Below, piece after piece: positions 55,390 to 64,000 of a stretch of 64,000 nucleotides of DNA. Within the stretch, counting starts at the first letter, position 1, and each line of letters begins with the position of its first letter. The stretch comes from Bubalus kerabau (taxonomy: Eukaryota; Chordata; Mammalia; Artiodactyla; Bovidae). The position numbers were made by a program, and so were the translations under genes. The stretch covers positions 49,910,501 to 49,974,500 of the forward strand of contig NC_073637.1 in assembly GCF_029407905.1 (NCBI RefSeq), written 5' to 3'. The notes under the pieces were generated by a model. It saw only the letters and a program-made list of their open reading frames with translations, had not been told where the DNA came from and searched no databases.

Positions 55390-55615
55390 CAGTAATTTGG
55401 AGAGGACTATATTCCAAGCATTGTTCTAAGCCCTTGATGTCTCTTTACTTATGAAGTTCTTATAGGAAGCCTGTGACAAGGTAGTTTCCACCACTGCTTC
55501 ATTTGACAGAAGAGAAGCTTGATACATAGAGAAGTTAGGCAACCTGGTCAGTGTCACACAGCTAGGAAAAGACAGCTCCAGAATTCAACCCCCTGAGCCT
55601 GTACTCTTGACAGCC
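55390..55615 (+). repeat. MIR element, sense
   Basis: attccaagcattgttctaag, gtgtcacacagctaggaaaa and ccagaattcaaccccctgag are in MIR order. Confidence 0.75.
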
Positions 55616-55679
55616 CTCTAAGATGTTCAGACTTGTCCACAGGTAGAAACCAGAACAGTACACCAATTTTTAGCTATTG

Positions 55680-56035
55680 GATTGATAACAATGAACAAGC
55701 TAGGGATATTGAGAATGTGGGGAAAATGTAATTTTTACACACCTCTGGTGGAAGTGGAAACTTTTGAAGGGCAATTGGACAATATCTGTTGAAATTAAGT
55801 ATGTGTGCTTTTATACTTTGAGCCAACAATTCCACTTCTGGAAATTCACTTCCTTATAAAATTCTGCCAAGATACCAGTACAGGAATATTCACTGCAATA
55901 TAATTTGAATTAGTCAAAAACTCAAAGTCAATGTCAGTGCCAATCAATAGGGCAGAGTTTAAAGAAGCTGTGATGATTTTATGAAATGTGAATCTGTGAG
56001 CACTGATACAGAAATATCACAAACATTTACTGATA
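55680..56035 (+). repeat. Old L1 fragment, sense
   Basis: gagaatgtggggaaaatgta, gagccaacaattccacttct, caggaatattcactgcaata and ccaatcaatagggcagagtt follow the L1M 3' order. Confidence 0.65.
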
Positions 56036-56044
56036 TGTTACCCT

Positions 56045-56500
56045 AGTTTGTTAGGCCCACCATAACAAAATACCCCAGACTAGGTGACTTAAACAACAGA
56101 AATGTGTTTCCTCATAGTTGTGGGAACTGCAAGTCCAAGGTCAGGGTGCTGGCAGGGTTGGTTTCCTCTGAGGCCTCTCTCCTTGGCTTGCAGACAGTCA
56201 CCCTCTTGCTGCTTCTTCGCACAGTTGTTCCTCTGTGCATGTGAACCCTGGTGTCTCTTTGTGGGTCTTCATTTCCTCTTTGGACACCAGTCAGATTAGA
56301 TTAGGGTCCATTCTAAGGTCCTCATTTTACCTTAATTACTTCTTTTTTTATTATTTTTTAATTGGTGGGAAATTACTTTGCAGTGTTGTTTTAATTACTT
56401 CTTTAAAGGCCTCATCTCCAAATACAGTCACATTCTGAGGTATTCAGAGTTGGGGCTTCAACATAGGAATTTGGAGGGAGCACAATTCATACCATAACCT
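56045..56500 (-). repeat. MLT1-like LTR, antisense, with a 45-bp nested insert
   Basis: ctagtttgttaggcccacca, ggtgacttaaacaacagaaa, agattagggtccattctaag, cctcatctccaaatacagtc and attcataccataacct. At 56346-56390 it is interrupted by a tiny retro-insertion. Confidence 0.8.
56346..56390 (-). mobile_element. 45-bp L1-derived insertion with 14-bp target duplication
   Basis: TTAATTACTTCTTT occurs at 56332-56345 and 56391-56404. Between them lies a T-rich start (an A tail on the minus strand), then attggtgggaaattactttg and cagtgttgtt, resembling the antisense L1 3' terminus. It is an extreme 5' truncation. Confidence 0.85.
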
Positions 56501-56688
56501 GGGTGAGAAAGATGTGTTGCTTTGTGATTAGTATAATCTTTAATGTGCAATTTAAGATGTAGAAGAGCTGATATATGCATTGAAAATCTGTCTGTAAAGC
56601 TCTCCAAAGAATTCTTATACTTTCTTTTGTGGTGAAAAATTGGATAAGCCTGAAGTGTGGTTGAGGGTAAACTCCTAATTTACTTTAT

Positions 56689-56958
56689 GCTGCTGCTGCT
56701 GCTAAGTCGCTTCAGTCGTATCCGACTCTATGCGACCCCATAGACGGCCTCCCGCCAGGCCCCCCCATCCCTGGGATTCTTCAGGCAAGAACACTGGAGT
56801 GGGTTGCCGAATTCCTTCTCCAATGCATGAAAGTGAAAGTGAAGTCACTTAGTCATGTCCGACTCTTAACGACCCCATGGACTGCAGCCTACGAGGCTCC
56901 TCCGTCCATGGGATTTTCCAGGCAAGAGTACTGGAGTGGGATGTCATTGCCTTCTCCA
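56689..56958 (-). mobile_element. Bov-A2 dimeric SINE, antisense, with 12-bp target duplication
   Basis: The plus strand starts with the (GCT)n tail and aagtcgcttcagtcgtatcc, the linker reads gcatgaaagtgaaagtg, and it ends cattgccttctcc. AATTTACTTTAT flanks it at 56677-56688 and 56959-56970. Confidence 0.97.
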
Positions 56959-57109
56959 AATTTACTTTATACTTTTCTGTATTTAATATTCTAATCATGC
57001 AGCAGCATTGCTTTTTTTAAAAGTTTTAAATTTGTTTTAATTTGAATGGGAAAAAGTTGCTCTGTAAGAAAACTAATGGAATTGACAAAAATAAAATTAA
57101 AACATGTAA

Positions 57110-57334
57110 AATATCATGTATGAAACGAGTTGCCAGTCCAGGTTTGATGCACGATACTGGATGCTTGGGGCTAGTGCACTGGAACGACCCAGAGGGATGG
57201 TATGAGGAGGGAGGAGGGAGGAGGGTTCAGGATGGGGAACACATGTATACCTGTGGCGGATTCATTTTGATATTTGGCAAAACTAATACAATTTTGTAAA
57301 GTTTAAAAATAAAATAAAATTAAAAAAAAAAAAG
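57110..57334 (+). mobile_element. L1-BT-like 3' end, sense
   Basis: gaaacgagttgccagtccag, gatactggatgcttggggct, a GAGG-rich stretch, then ggggaacacatgtatacctg, tttggcaaaactaatacaat and a poly-A tail at 57320-57333. It is about 225 bp, strongly 5'-truncated and well preserved, so relatively young. The 85-residue frame at 57042-57299 is not a gene. Confidence 0.85.
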
Positions 57335-57412
57335 AAATACTTTGGTAAAACTTACATTTCTGTTTTCTTACTACCTTGGCAGAGCTTCAGTGGGTTATAT
57401 TTATTTTATTTA

Positions 57413-57525
57413 TTTATTAAAAATATTTTATTGGAGTACAGTTGCTTTACCATGTTGTATTAGTTTTTGCTGTACAGCAAAGTGACTCCGTTATACACAT
57501 ACATATATCTCCTCTTTTTTGAGCA
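57413..57525 (-). repeat. L1 3' fragment, antisense
   Basis: attttattggagtacagttg, ctttaccatgttgtattagt and ttttgctgtacagcaaagtg are a familiar antisense L1 3' segment. Confidence 0.8.
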
Positions 57526-58274
57526 TTGCTTCTTATTTTCTTATTGAAATGCCGACAAGGGCTACCCAGATAGTAGGATTACACATCACTGTAACTTTGG
57601 GCTTTATATTTTTTTCAATGAAAAGCTTCATAAATACTATTGAAATTTAAAAAATATTCTAAAAAAAATTAAAAAACACAAAGGATAATGGGCGGCCTGT
57701 ATGTGGAAAGATTAGTGGTTTATGGTGAACTTTGATTGTTTTCAGTGTGTTGTGATCTATCAATGATCTTAGGAAAAAAAAAAAAAAAACTTCTATAAAG
57801 TTTCATAACCCGTGGTCCCTTCCTCACTTTTCTGGTATTGTTTTGCTTTGTAAAGTTTTCTTGAAGTTTACCTATTTTAGGGAAATGTTGTACCTTCTCT
57901 TTACTACAAATAGACTGAAAAGAAAAAAAACAGGTTACTATCAACTTGTATCTACATTCTATTGATCTGCTTTAGGGATTTAGACATAGCCTATTATTAA
58001 TCACAGCCCACTTTCTGTTACCAGCAGTTTCCTGAGTCACCTCAGATCATCAGCCTGTTCATTAAATGTCAAAGAGTTTAAACATTTGTTCAAAGGCCGT
58101 GTAATGAGGAGGGAAACCTACCCCCAAGGAGAAGCCACACACCTTTCTCTAAAGTGAAATCTCCACCATTTTTCCACCGTGTACTGCTGGGTATCCACAT
58201 GCTACTACTTCCCTTGAGGAGTGAAGAGGCCTTTGAATGGGAATAGTTTCAGTTTTGCCCCCGAAGGAAAGGAG
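57526..58274. other. Intergenic, AT-rich segment
   Basis: No gene was recognised; an A run lies at 57774-57790. Confidence 0.55.
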
Positions 58275-58455
58275 AAGAGGAGGAAGTGACATGTATTGAG
58301 GGATGACCGAGCACCATTGCTTGACAGATTTTTCACATCACCCACACAGCCACCCAATGAAGTGTTACTATTTCCCATTTACAGATGAGAAAACAGAATC
58401 AGAGAGGTTAAGAGACAATGTCAAAGTCTAACAGCCATGGTATGGGTGCATCCAG
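58275..58455 (+). repeat. MIR element, sense
   Basis: aatgaagtgttactatttcc, catttacagatgagaaaaca, gaatcagagaggttaagaga and tgggtgcatccaggttgc are in MIR order. Confidence 0.8.
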
Positions 58456-59424
58456 GTTGCATTACTAGGCCTATGGATTCAGAGAGGCACGTGTTCATCC
58501 CAGCTGCTGCCAGTGTTCACGACCCGACTCTGCAGGGCCTTCAAACTTCCAGGCTTTGGGGCATGGTGAGATGGAGCAGGACAGCAGGACAAGGCCTGCC
58601 CTTTCCTTGGACACAAGACAAGGGGGGATCCTCACTCAACCCAAGGGAGATGCTGGTTAGACCCTCCACTGCTACTGCTAGGGGTCTTTCCCCAACCCCT
58701 TCCTTTTACGGAAGGAAGCTTGAGCCCCAGCCTGGGCCCAAGCTTAAGCTTGAAGCCCAGCAGGCTTACGTGAATTTTACTCTTATTTCTTATGTCCCCA
58801 ATTTCTTCTTTCTTTCTCTTTTTGTAGTTTTAACAAATGAGCTCTGCAGTGCAGGGGAATGGTTTGCCAGTGGGTTCTCTGTAGGGTATGTGGCCTCATT
58901 GTCTTTTAATCAGTCGATTGCCTGGATCTACTTTTGCATCACCGCATGATTTTCTCTCCAGTTTTCATTAAGAAATGAAACTTTTAAAAGGCTCATTTAT
59001 TTTATTATATATATTCTCATGGTAAAAAGTTAAAAATATACAGAAATGAAAAGCAAAGTGAAATTCGATATAATTTCCCACTCTAGAAATAAAAGTTTGG
59101 TGTGTAACCTTTCAGATAGTTTACTGTGATATGAACAGACTCCATACGGAAGCCTGAGGCAAAAAAAAATCAATGATACTCATCTTGACTTTGTTTAACA
59201 TTTTGATATTCTGTTCTTGGATTTTTTTGGCATTACTTTGATTTCTAAAACATTACATTGAAATATTATTTATCTTGATCACTGGACTTTTTGGCACCCC
59301 TTAAATTTTGCACCTGAAGTGAATTCTACTGCTCCTGTCCAGCCCTGGCCCTCGAATACACACATTATTATTAAAAAGTGTTTTGGGGTGCTTGTTTTAT
59401 AAAATAAAACAATCATACTATAAT
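58456..59424. other. Intergenic segment, nothing recognised
   Basis: The longest plain frame of the downstream region (58437-58949, 170 residues) overlaps the end of the MIR. It has a hydrophobic C-terminal part but no domain, and it starts inside a repeat; I treat it as chance. Confidence 0.55.
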
Positions 59425-59657
59425 AAGATGAGTTTACACATCTATATAGCACCTATTATATAATTCTGTAGAATCTCTGTGCTTGACATGTGTTAACACA
59501 CTATTAATACACTATTATTGGACTCATAATAGTCCAATGGTGTAGGTATTGTTAATCACTTCCATTTTGCAGATGGAAAAACTGAGGCATCCAGAGTTAA
59601 AGTGCTCAAAGCCACACAGCACATAAGTGCCTGCGTGTGGATTTGGACTCGACTGGT
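59425..59657 (+). repeat. MIR element, sense
   Basis: tagcacctattatataattc, ccattttgcagatggaaaaa, ctgaggcatccagagttaaa and caaagccacacagcacataa are in MIR order. Confidence 0.8.
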
Positions 59658-59666
59658 GGGGCTCCT

Positions 59667-59875
59667 GGAGGCTTCTCCGGTGGCTCAGATGGTAAAGAAT
59701 CTGCCTGCAATGCCAGAGACCCTGGTTCAATCCCTGGGTCGGGAAGATTCCCCTGGAGAACGGAATGGCAACCCACTCCAGGAGAATCCCGTGGACAGAG
59801 GAGCCTGGCAGTCTACAGTCCATGCAGTTGCACAGAGTCGGACACAACTGAGTGCCTAACACTTTCACTCTCAGA
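59667..59875 (+). mobile_element. Bov-tA SINE, sense, with 9-bp target duplication
   Basis: Head ggcttctccggtggctcaga, body gtcgggaagattcccctgga, tail gtcggacacaactgagtgcc. GGGGCTCCT lies at 59658-59666 and 59876-59884. Confidence 0.95.
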
Positions 59876-59911
59876 GGGGCTCCTAGGGTGTACGCTCTAA
59901 CCTCCCATGCA

Positions 59912-59952
59912 CTTCTCTCTCTTTCTCACTCTGTCTCTCTCTGTCTCTCTTT
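59912..59952. repeat. TC/TCTG-rich simple repeat
   Basis: A stretch of TCTC and TCTG units (ctctctctttctcactctgt and following). Confidence 0.85.
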
Positions 59953-60684
59953 GCACACACTGTCTTGTCACCTACATTTATTTCTGACTCTATCATAAGC
60001 ATATTTCAGTATGGAAGACACTACCCCATATTGAGTTCCCAATATAAATGGAAATAGCAAGACAAAAACCTGGAACCTCTCTCAACAGCTCCTTGGCCAC
60101 TCCTCCCCTTTAGGCAGTGGCATGCCACCCCTCCAGCCCCTTGACTCTCAAGACCACGTCTCTCAAATGGGCTTCTGACCACTGTGCTTTGTGGCTTCTT
60201 CTTTTTTGTGCCGATGCTCTTATTCTGAAGATAGTTTCCTGGTGCCGGCAGTCTGGCTGCTGTGTATGCGGAGCAAGCCACCTCTCTTCACGAGCCCAGG
60301 GGAAACATTTGGAGCACAGATTGCAAAGCACCTGAATCTGAAATGTTTATTTCTTGGCTGGCTTTTATTTTCTTCCAACTATCAAAGGAACTCTGGCTGA
60401 AGTTGACACATTAATCACTTGTCTAATTTCATTTCTTAAAACTTAGTTATTTTTAAATGATAAGTAACATGATTTACTGCCCTTTTTGATTTAGAAACCT
60501 GTTCAAAATGTGGAGTGGTGCCTGCCTCTTTGTTAGCAGAGCCTTGAGATGCTTTTTCCTTTGCTTTTTTTTTTTAATTGATGATAATTAAGTGCTTATG
60601 CTTCTTTCATCTGAAATATACATGTTCATTATTGATATAGTTTATACACTTCGGAATCATTTAGTTTAGATATTGGTTATTTCT
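59953..60684. other. Intergenic segment, nothing recognised
   Basis: Overlapping frames on both strands at 60021-60400 contradict each other and show no domain. Confidence 0.5.
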
Positions 60685-60697
60685 AGTAAAAGGCAAT

Positions 60698-60980
60698 TCG
60701 GAGAAGCTGATGGCACCCCACTCCAGTACTCTTGCCTGGAAAATCCCATGGATGGAGGAGCCTGGTAGGCTGCAAGTTCATGGGGTCGAGAAAAGTCGGA
60801 CACGACTGAGTGACTTCACTTTCACTTTTCACTTCATGCATTGGAGAAGGAAATGGCAACCCACGCTAGTGTTCTTGCCTGGAGAATCCCAGGGACGGCG
60901 GAGCCTGGTGGGCTGCTGTCTCTGGGGTTGCACAGAGTCGGACACGACTGAAGCGACTTAGCAGCAGCAGCAGCAGCAGC
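60698..60980 (+). mobile_element. Bov-A2 dimeric SINE, sense, with 13-bp target duplication
   Basis: A complete dimer with a long (GCA)n tail of about eight units. AGTAAAAGGCAAT lies at 60685-60697 and 60981-60993, a perfect 13-bp duplication, so this copy is probably young. The frame at 60710-60961 is its translation. Confidence 0.97.
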
Positions 60981-60993
60981 AGTAAAAGGCAAT

Positions 60994-61411
60994 ATGGTTG
61001 GTGTTTCTAGATAAAGTGGTTAAGAGGAATACCCTGACCTGTTGTGATTATTTTGCAGTAGGCTCCCTTTCCATTTGTGGGTAGTTAGCTAATCCTGTGA
61101 ACAAGGTCTCCAATTCAATTCCTAGAGTACTCAGTTCCATGGTCAAAGTTGTGCTCTGACTTCGCAGTGTGGAACACTGATCACAAAGTATGTGTGTGTG
61201 TCCCTTCTAATCTATCATCCCTACTTATGGTCTCAGTAGGTAGCAGGCCAGGTCATATTCTGGCCCTTTAAGCCCTTATTTTTAAGCCCTTATTTAAGCC
61301 CTTATCTGGCCCATATTCTGGCCATACCCCCTTTAAGCCAGGGGGTAGGGACAAAGGCTGATAGGTTTGGGTGTATTACCATGGGAGGGTGCTTGGGATG
61401 GAGGTAGTGGG
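60994..61411. other. Intergenic segment with a short local repeat
   Basis: At 61258-61330 the phrase TTTAAGCCCTTAT is repeated about three times and ATTCTGGCC twice, a local duplication. No gene was recognised. Confidence 0.65.
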
Positions 61412-61915
61412 TAAGTTATGGGCTAAATTATGCCCACCCCCTCACCCAAATTCACATGTTGAAGTCCTACCGCCAGCACCTCAGAACGTGACTGTATTTG
61501 GAGATAGTGGTCTTGGGTGGGGTGGTGGGAGGGAGGCTCCAAAGGAAGGGGATATATGTATACTTACAGCTGATTCATGTTGTTGTATGGCAGAGACCCA
61601 CACAACATTGTAAAGCAGTTATCTTCCAATTAAAAATAAATTTTAAAAAGAGGAAATTAAATTAAAATGAGACTATGACTGGTGTCCTTAAAAATAGTGA
61701 TCAGGACACAGACACACCCAGATGGAAGACCAGGGAAGACGCAGCGAGAAGACGGTTCATCTGCAAGTGAAGGGGTAGGGCCTCAGAAGAAACGAGCCCT
61801 GTCAACAGCGTGACCTCAGATTTGTAGCCTCCAGAATGATGAGAAAATAAGTGTCTGCTGTTTAAGTCACCCAGTCTGTGGTGCTTTGTTATGGCAACCC
61901 TAGGAATCTAATTCA
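61412..61915 (+). repeat. MLT1-like LTR, sense, split by an L1 3' end
   Basis: gggctaaattatgcccaccc, cacatgttgaagtcctaccg, actgtatttggagatag; then after the insert actggtgtccttaaaaatag, tttgtagcctccagaatgat, taagtcacccagtctgtggt and ttgttatggcaaccctagg. Confidence 0.85.
61511..61647 (+). mobile_element. L1-BT-like 3' end nested in an LTR
   Basis: aaggggatatatgtatactt, gctgattcatgttgttgtat, ggcagagacccacacaacat and ttatcttccaattaaaaata are the 3' end of a ruminant L1. The LTR text resumes directly after it. Confidence 0.8.
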
Positions 61916-62490
61916 GGTGGAAAGTGGGCAAAACAGGGTGGACTTTGGAAATGAGTTACATACATTTTTGGTAAGCCGGTCAAGTGAAAGAGCTCATGAA
62001 TTTTACTGTCCCTGTAATTTGCCCACCTGTAAATAGATTTCCTGTCCTTGAATTGTTGTGATTCCTCATGTTATAATGAAGTAGCTTTTGTAGCCTAAGT
62101 GGACTACGTGTACTAAGTGGTTGGAAAGTCCAGTGAATCAGCTCTGAGGAATGGGCTGTGGAGGGCTGACGCCAGGGCTCTCCTTCTAAGGCTGCTGCTG
62201 CAAAAGAGGGCAGCCCTCCTGTCTGAGCGGGAGGGGAGGAGAATCATGGCTCTCATGGGACAAACCTCGTGGGTTCAGCTTGACGCACATGTTCTCCTTT
62301 CGTTTTCACTACAGACTTGGCTGACACGTCATACTATTTTTATTTTACAAATGAGAAAATCAAGGGCATGGCAGTGATAAGAACTTGTTACTTAAATAGT
62401 TCTGCCTGTATGCAAACTCCAATTGCTTTTTTATTACACCATGATGCCTCCGATTTCTTCTTCTTTTTTTAATATTATTGTGTTGGCCCC
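61916..62490. other. Intergenic segment, nothing recognised
   Basis: The 86-residue frame at 62117-62377 has no domain. A T-rich run lies at 62456-62470. Confidence 0.5.
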
Positions 62491-62497
62491 TATGATG

Positions 62498-63365
62498 CTA
62501 ATTTTATGTGTCAACTTGACTAGGATACAGTGCCTAGTTGTGTAGTCAAACACGAGTCTTGGAGTTGCTGTGAAGGTATTTGTTAGATGTGATTAACATT
62601 GTCATCAGGGGATTTTGAGTGAAACAGATGACCCTCTCTTTATTGGGTGAGCCTCGTTCAGTCAGATGAAGGCCTTAGAGCAAAGACTGAGGTTTCTCTA
62701 AGAAAGATAAATCCTGCCTCAAGACTGCAGCGTGGAGCTTCCCTGGTGGCTCAGTGGTAAAGAATCCGCCTGCCAGTGCAGGACACATGGGTTCTATCCC
62801 TGGTCTGGGATGATCCCACATGCTGTGGATCAACTAAGCCTGTGAGCCACAACTATGGGGCCTCTGCTCGAGAGCCCAGGAATCAGAACAACTGAACTTA
62901 CGCGCCACAGCTACTGAAGCCCGTGAGCCCTAGAGCCCGTGCTCTGCAACAAGAGAAGCCACTGCAATGAGAAGCCCGCTGCACCACAACTAGAGAAAAG
63001 CCCCCTCTCCCTGCAACTAGAGAAAAGCCCCCTCTCCCTGCAACTAGAGAAAAGCCCTTCTCACTGCAGCTAGAGAACAGCCTTCATAGCAACGGAGACC
63101 CAGCACAGCCAAAATAAATAAATAAGATTATTTTTTAAAAACAACTGCAGCATGGTAAGCTGCTTGAGCTTCCAGCCCACTCGCTTGCTTTGTGGATTTC
63201 AGACCCAAGGCTCCAACATCAACTCTTACCTGAATTTCCAGCTAGTCAGCCTGCCTTACAGATTTGGCTTTTGCCGGCTCCCACAATCGTGTGAGCCAAT
63301 TTAAAAAAGTTTCTCACTCACTGTTCTATTGGTTTGGTTTCTACAGAGAACCTTGACTAATACAA
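62498..63365 (+). repeat. Old LTR-like repeat, split by a CHR SINE
   Basis: The left part (tttatgtgtcaacttgacta, gattaacattgtcatcaggg, atgaaggccttagagcaaag) continues after the SINE with gcttgagcttccagcccact, cacaatcgtgtgagccaatt and gagaaccttgactaatac. It looks like one old LTR, but I cannot name the family. Confidence 0.6.
62736..63143 (+). mobile_element. CHR-type SINE, sense, with 12-bp target duplication and internal tandem repeat
   Basis: Head gcttccctggtggctcagtg, body with gccacaactatggggcctct, end with aataaataaataag. ACTGCAGCGTGG at 62724-62735 and ACTGCAGCATGG at 63144-63155 flank it. A 27-bp unit starting aactagagaaaagcccc is repeated at 62988-63014 and 63015-63041, with a diverged third at 63042-63068. 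Confidence 0.92.
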
Positions 63366-63931
63366 GTCTTTAAATTAAATTGAGCTTCAGCTTGGAAGGT
63401 AGGAAGTTTCTCTGTTGTAAACAAACAATTCCCAAATCTCAGTGGGCTGGACTCAGTTAAAACTTTATTTCCTACAAATCATGATCCAACCGAGTGTTGG
63501 CAGGTTGGCCTTCTCTGTGGTGATTAGGGAACCAGGCTTCTCCCCAGTGGCCCTACCATCTTTCAGGGGTCCTGGGTACTCCCTGGATCCTTTGCATCTG
63601 GCTGGGAGGGGAGGCAGTGGGCGTGGAGGTCCTCACCAGGGATGTTCGAGGCCAGATTCACACTTTCTCCATATTCTAGTGTCCCAGAGTTCTGCCACAT
63701 GACCACCCATGGCTGCAGGGACACTGGGACATGTCTTCCTGGGAGAGTCCAGAAAAGAGAGTGTGTCTTAGAGAGCACTGGGCTTTCTCATCACACTTGA
63801 CAACTGCCAACATGGCTGCAGACACCATAAGGGTAGGTAGGTAACAACAGAATGAATGGACACTCTTTTTGAAAGGGAACACAATGTTTCTATATGTCTA
63901 TTATTTTTAAAGTTACTTTGTGGATTTAACA
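63366..63931. other. Intergenic segment with a possible old repeat
   Basis: Bases 63425-63830 (acaattcccaaatctcagtg, ggtcctcaccagggatgttc, tgccacatgaccacccatgg) feel like an old interspersed repeat whose class I cannot decide. Frames on both strands are unsupported. Confidence 0.45.
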
Positions 63932-64000
63932 TATGGGCTTCCCAGGTGGCTCAGTGGTAAAGAATCTGCCTGCAATGCAGGAGATGGGGGTTTGATCCCT
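63932..64000 (+). mobile_element. Bov-tA SINE head, cut by the window end
   Basis: gggcttcccaggtggctcag, then tggtaaagaatctgcctgca and gggtttgatccct. The rest lies beyond the window. Confidence 0.93.

Noticed and set aside
58437..58949. 170-residue frame with a hydrophobic end
   Set aside because: It starts inside a MIR element, has no recognisable domain, no splice or promoter context, and a composition that follows the local DNA.
62988..63068. CRISPR-like array of 27-bp repeats
   Set aside because: The repeats are directly abutting with no spacers and belong to the body of a CHR SINE in a mammalian genome.

Overview
The window is mammalian nuclear DNA from a ruminant, almost certainly a bovid (cattle, sheep, goat or a relative; the species cannot be fixed from the sequence alone). 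The diagnosis rests on repeats found only or mainly in ruminants: BovB LINE fragments with a recognisable reverse transcriptase, tRNA-Glu-headed Bov-tA SINEs, dimeric Bov-A2 SINEs with GCA-rich tails, cetartiodactyl CHR SINEs and L1-BT-like 3' ends. Older repeats shared by placental mammals (MIR, L2, L1M, MLT1-like LTRs, MER5A/MER20-like elements) lie beneath them.

One protein-coding gene is visible: the last three coding exons of EIF3H (translation initiation factor eIF3 subunit h), on the plus strand at 5939-6059, 9427-9559 and 11266-11363. A short 3' UTR follows, with three overlapping AATAAA signals at 11470-11486. Bases 1-5938 are the preceding intron. The three exons splice in frame and encode the C-terminal helical tail ending in EYNN.

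From about 11.5 kb to the end (over 52 kb) I find no convincing gene. Every open frame of 60-170 residues there is either a translated repeat, very often antisense BovB or SINE, or a chance frame without homology or codon support. From memory of synteny, the 3' side of EIF3H faces the large gene-poor interval toward TRPS1, which fits an empty stretch here; this is inference. Much of the interval is repeat: about 25 Bov-tA/Bov-A2 SINEs, eight BovB pieces, several CHR, L1, L2, MIR and old LTR copies, many with target-site duplications and some nested, so relative insertion ages can be read. Between them lie repeat-poor islands (notably about 19.0-19.4, 21.3-22.9, 29.2-29.3 and 51.4-51.85 kb) that could be conserved non-coding elements, but conservation cannot be tested here.

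I found no previously undescribed biological system. The most interesting points are structural. They are a perfect 19-bp inverted repeat in apparently unique DNA (21284-21335), a 13-bp-arm palindrome inside a SINE (28342-28369), a 13-bp hairpin in a SINE head (47097-47126), a palindromic TG/TA/CA microsatellite (3519-3552), a 45-bp retro-insertion with 14-bp target duplications (56332-56404), a SINE trimer, a helically phased run of CAGCTG E-boxes (38302-38327), and an inverted SINE/BovB pair flanking an EIF3H exon.
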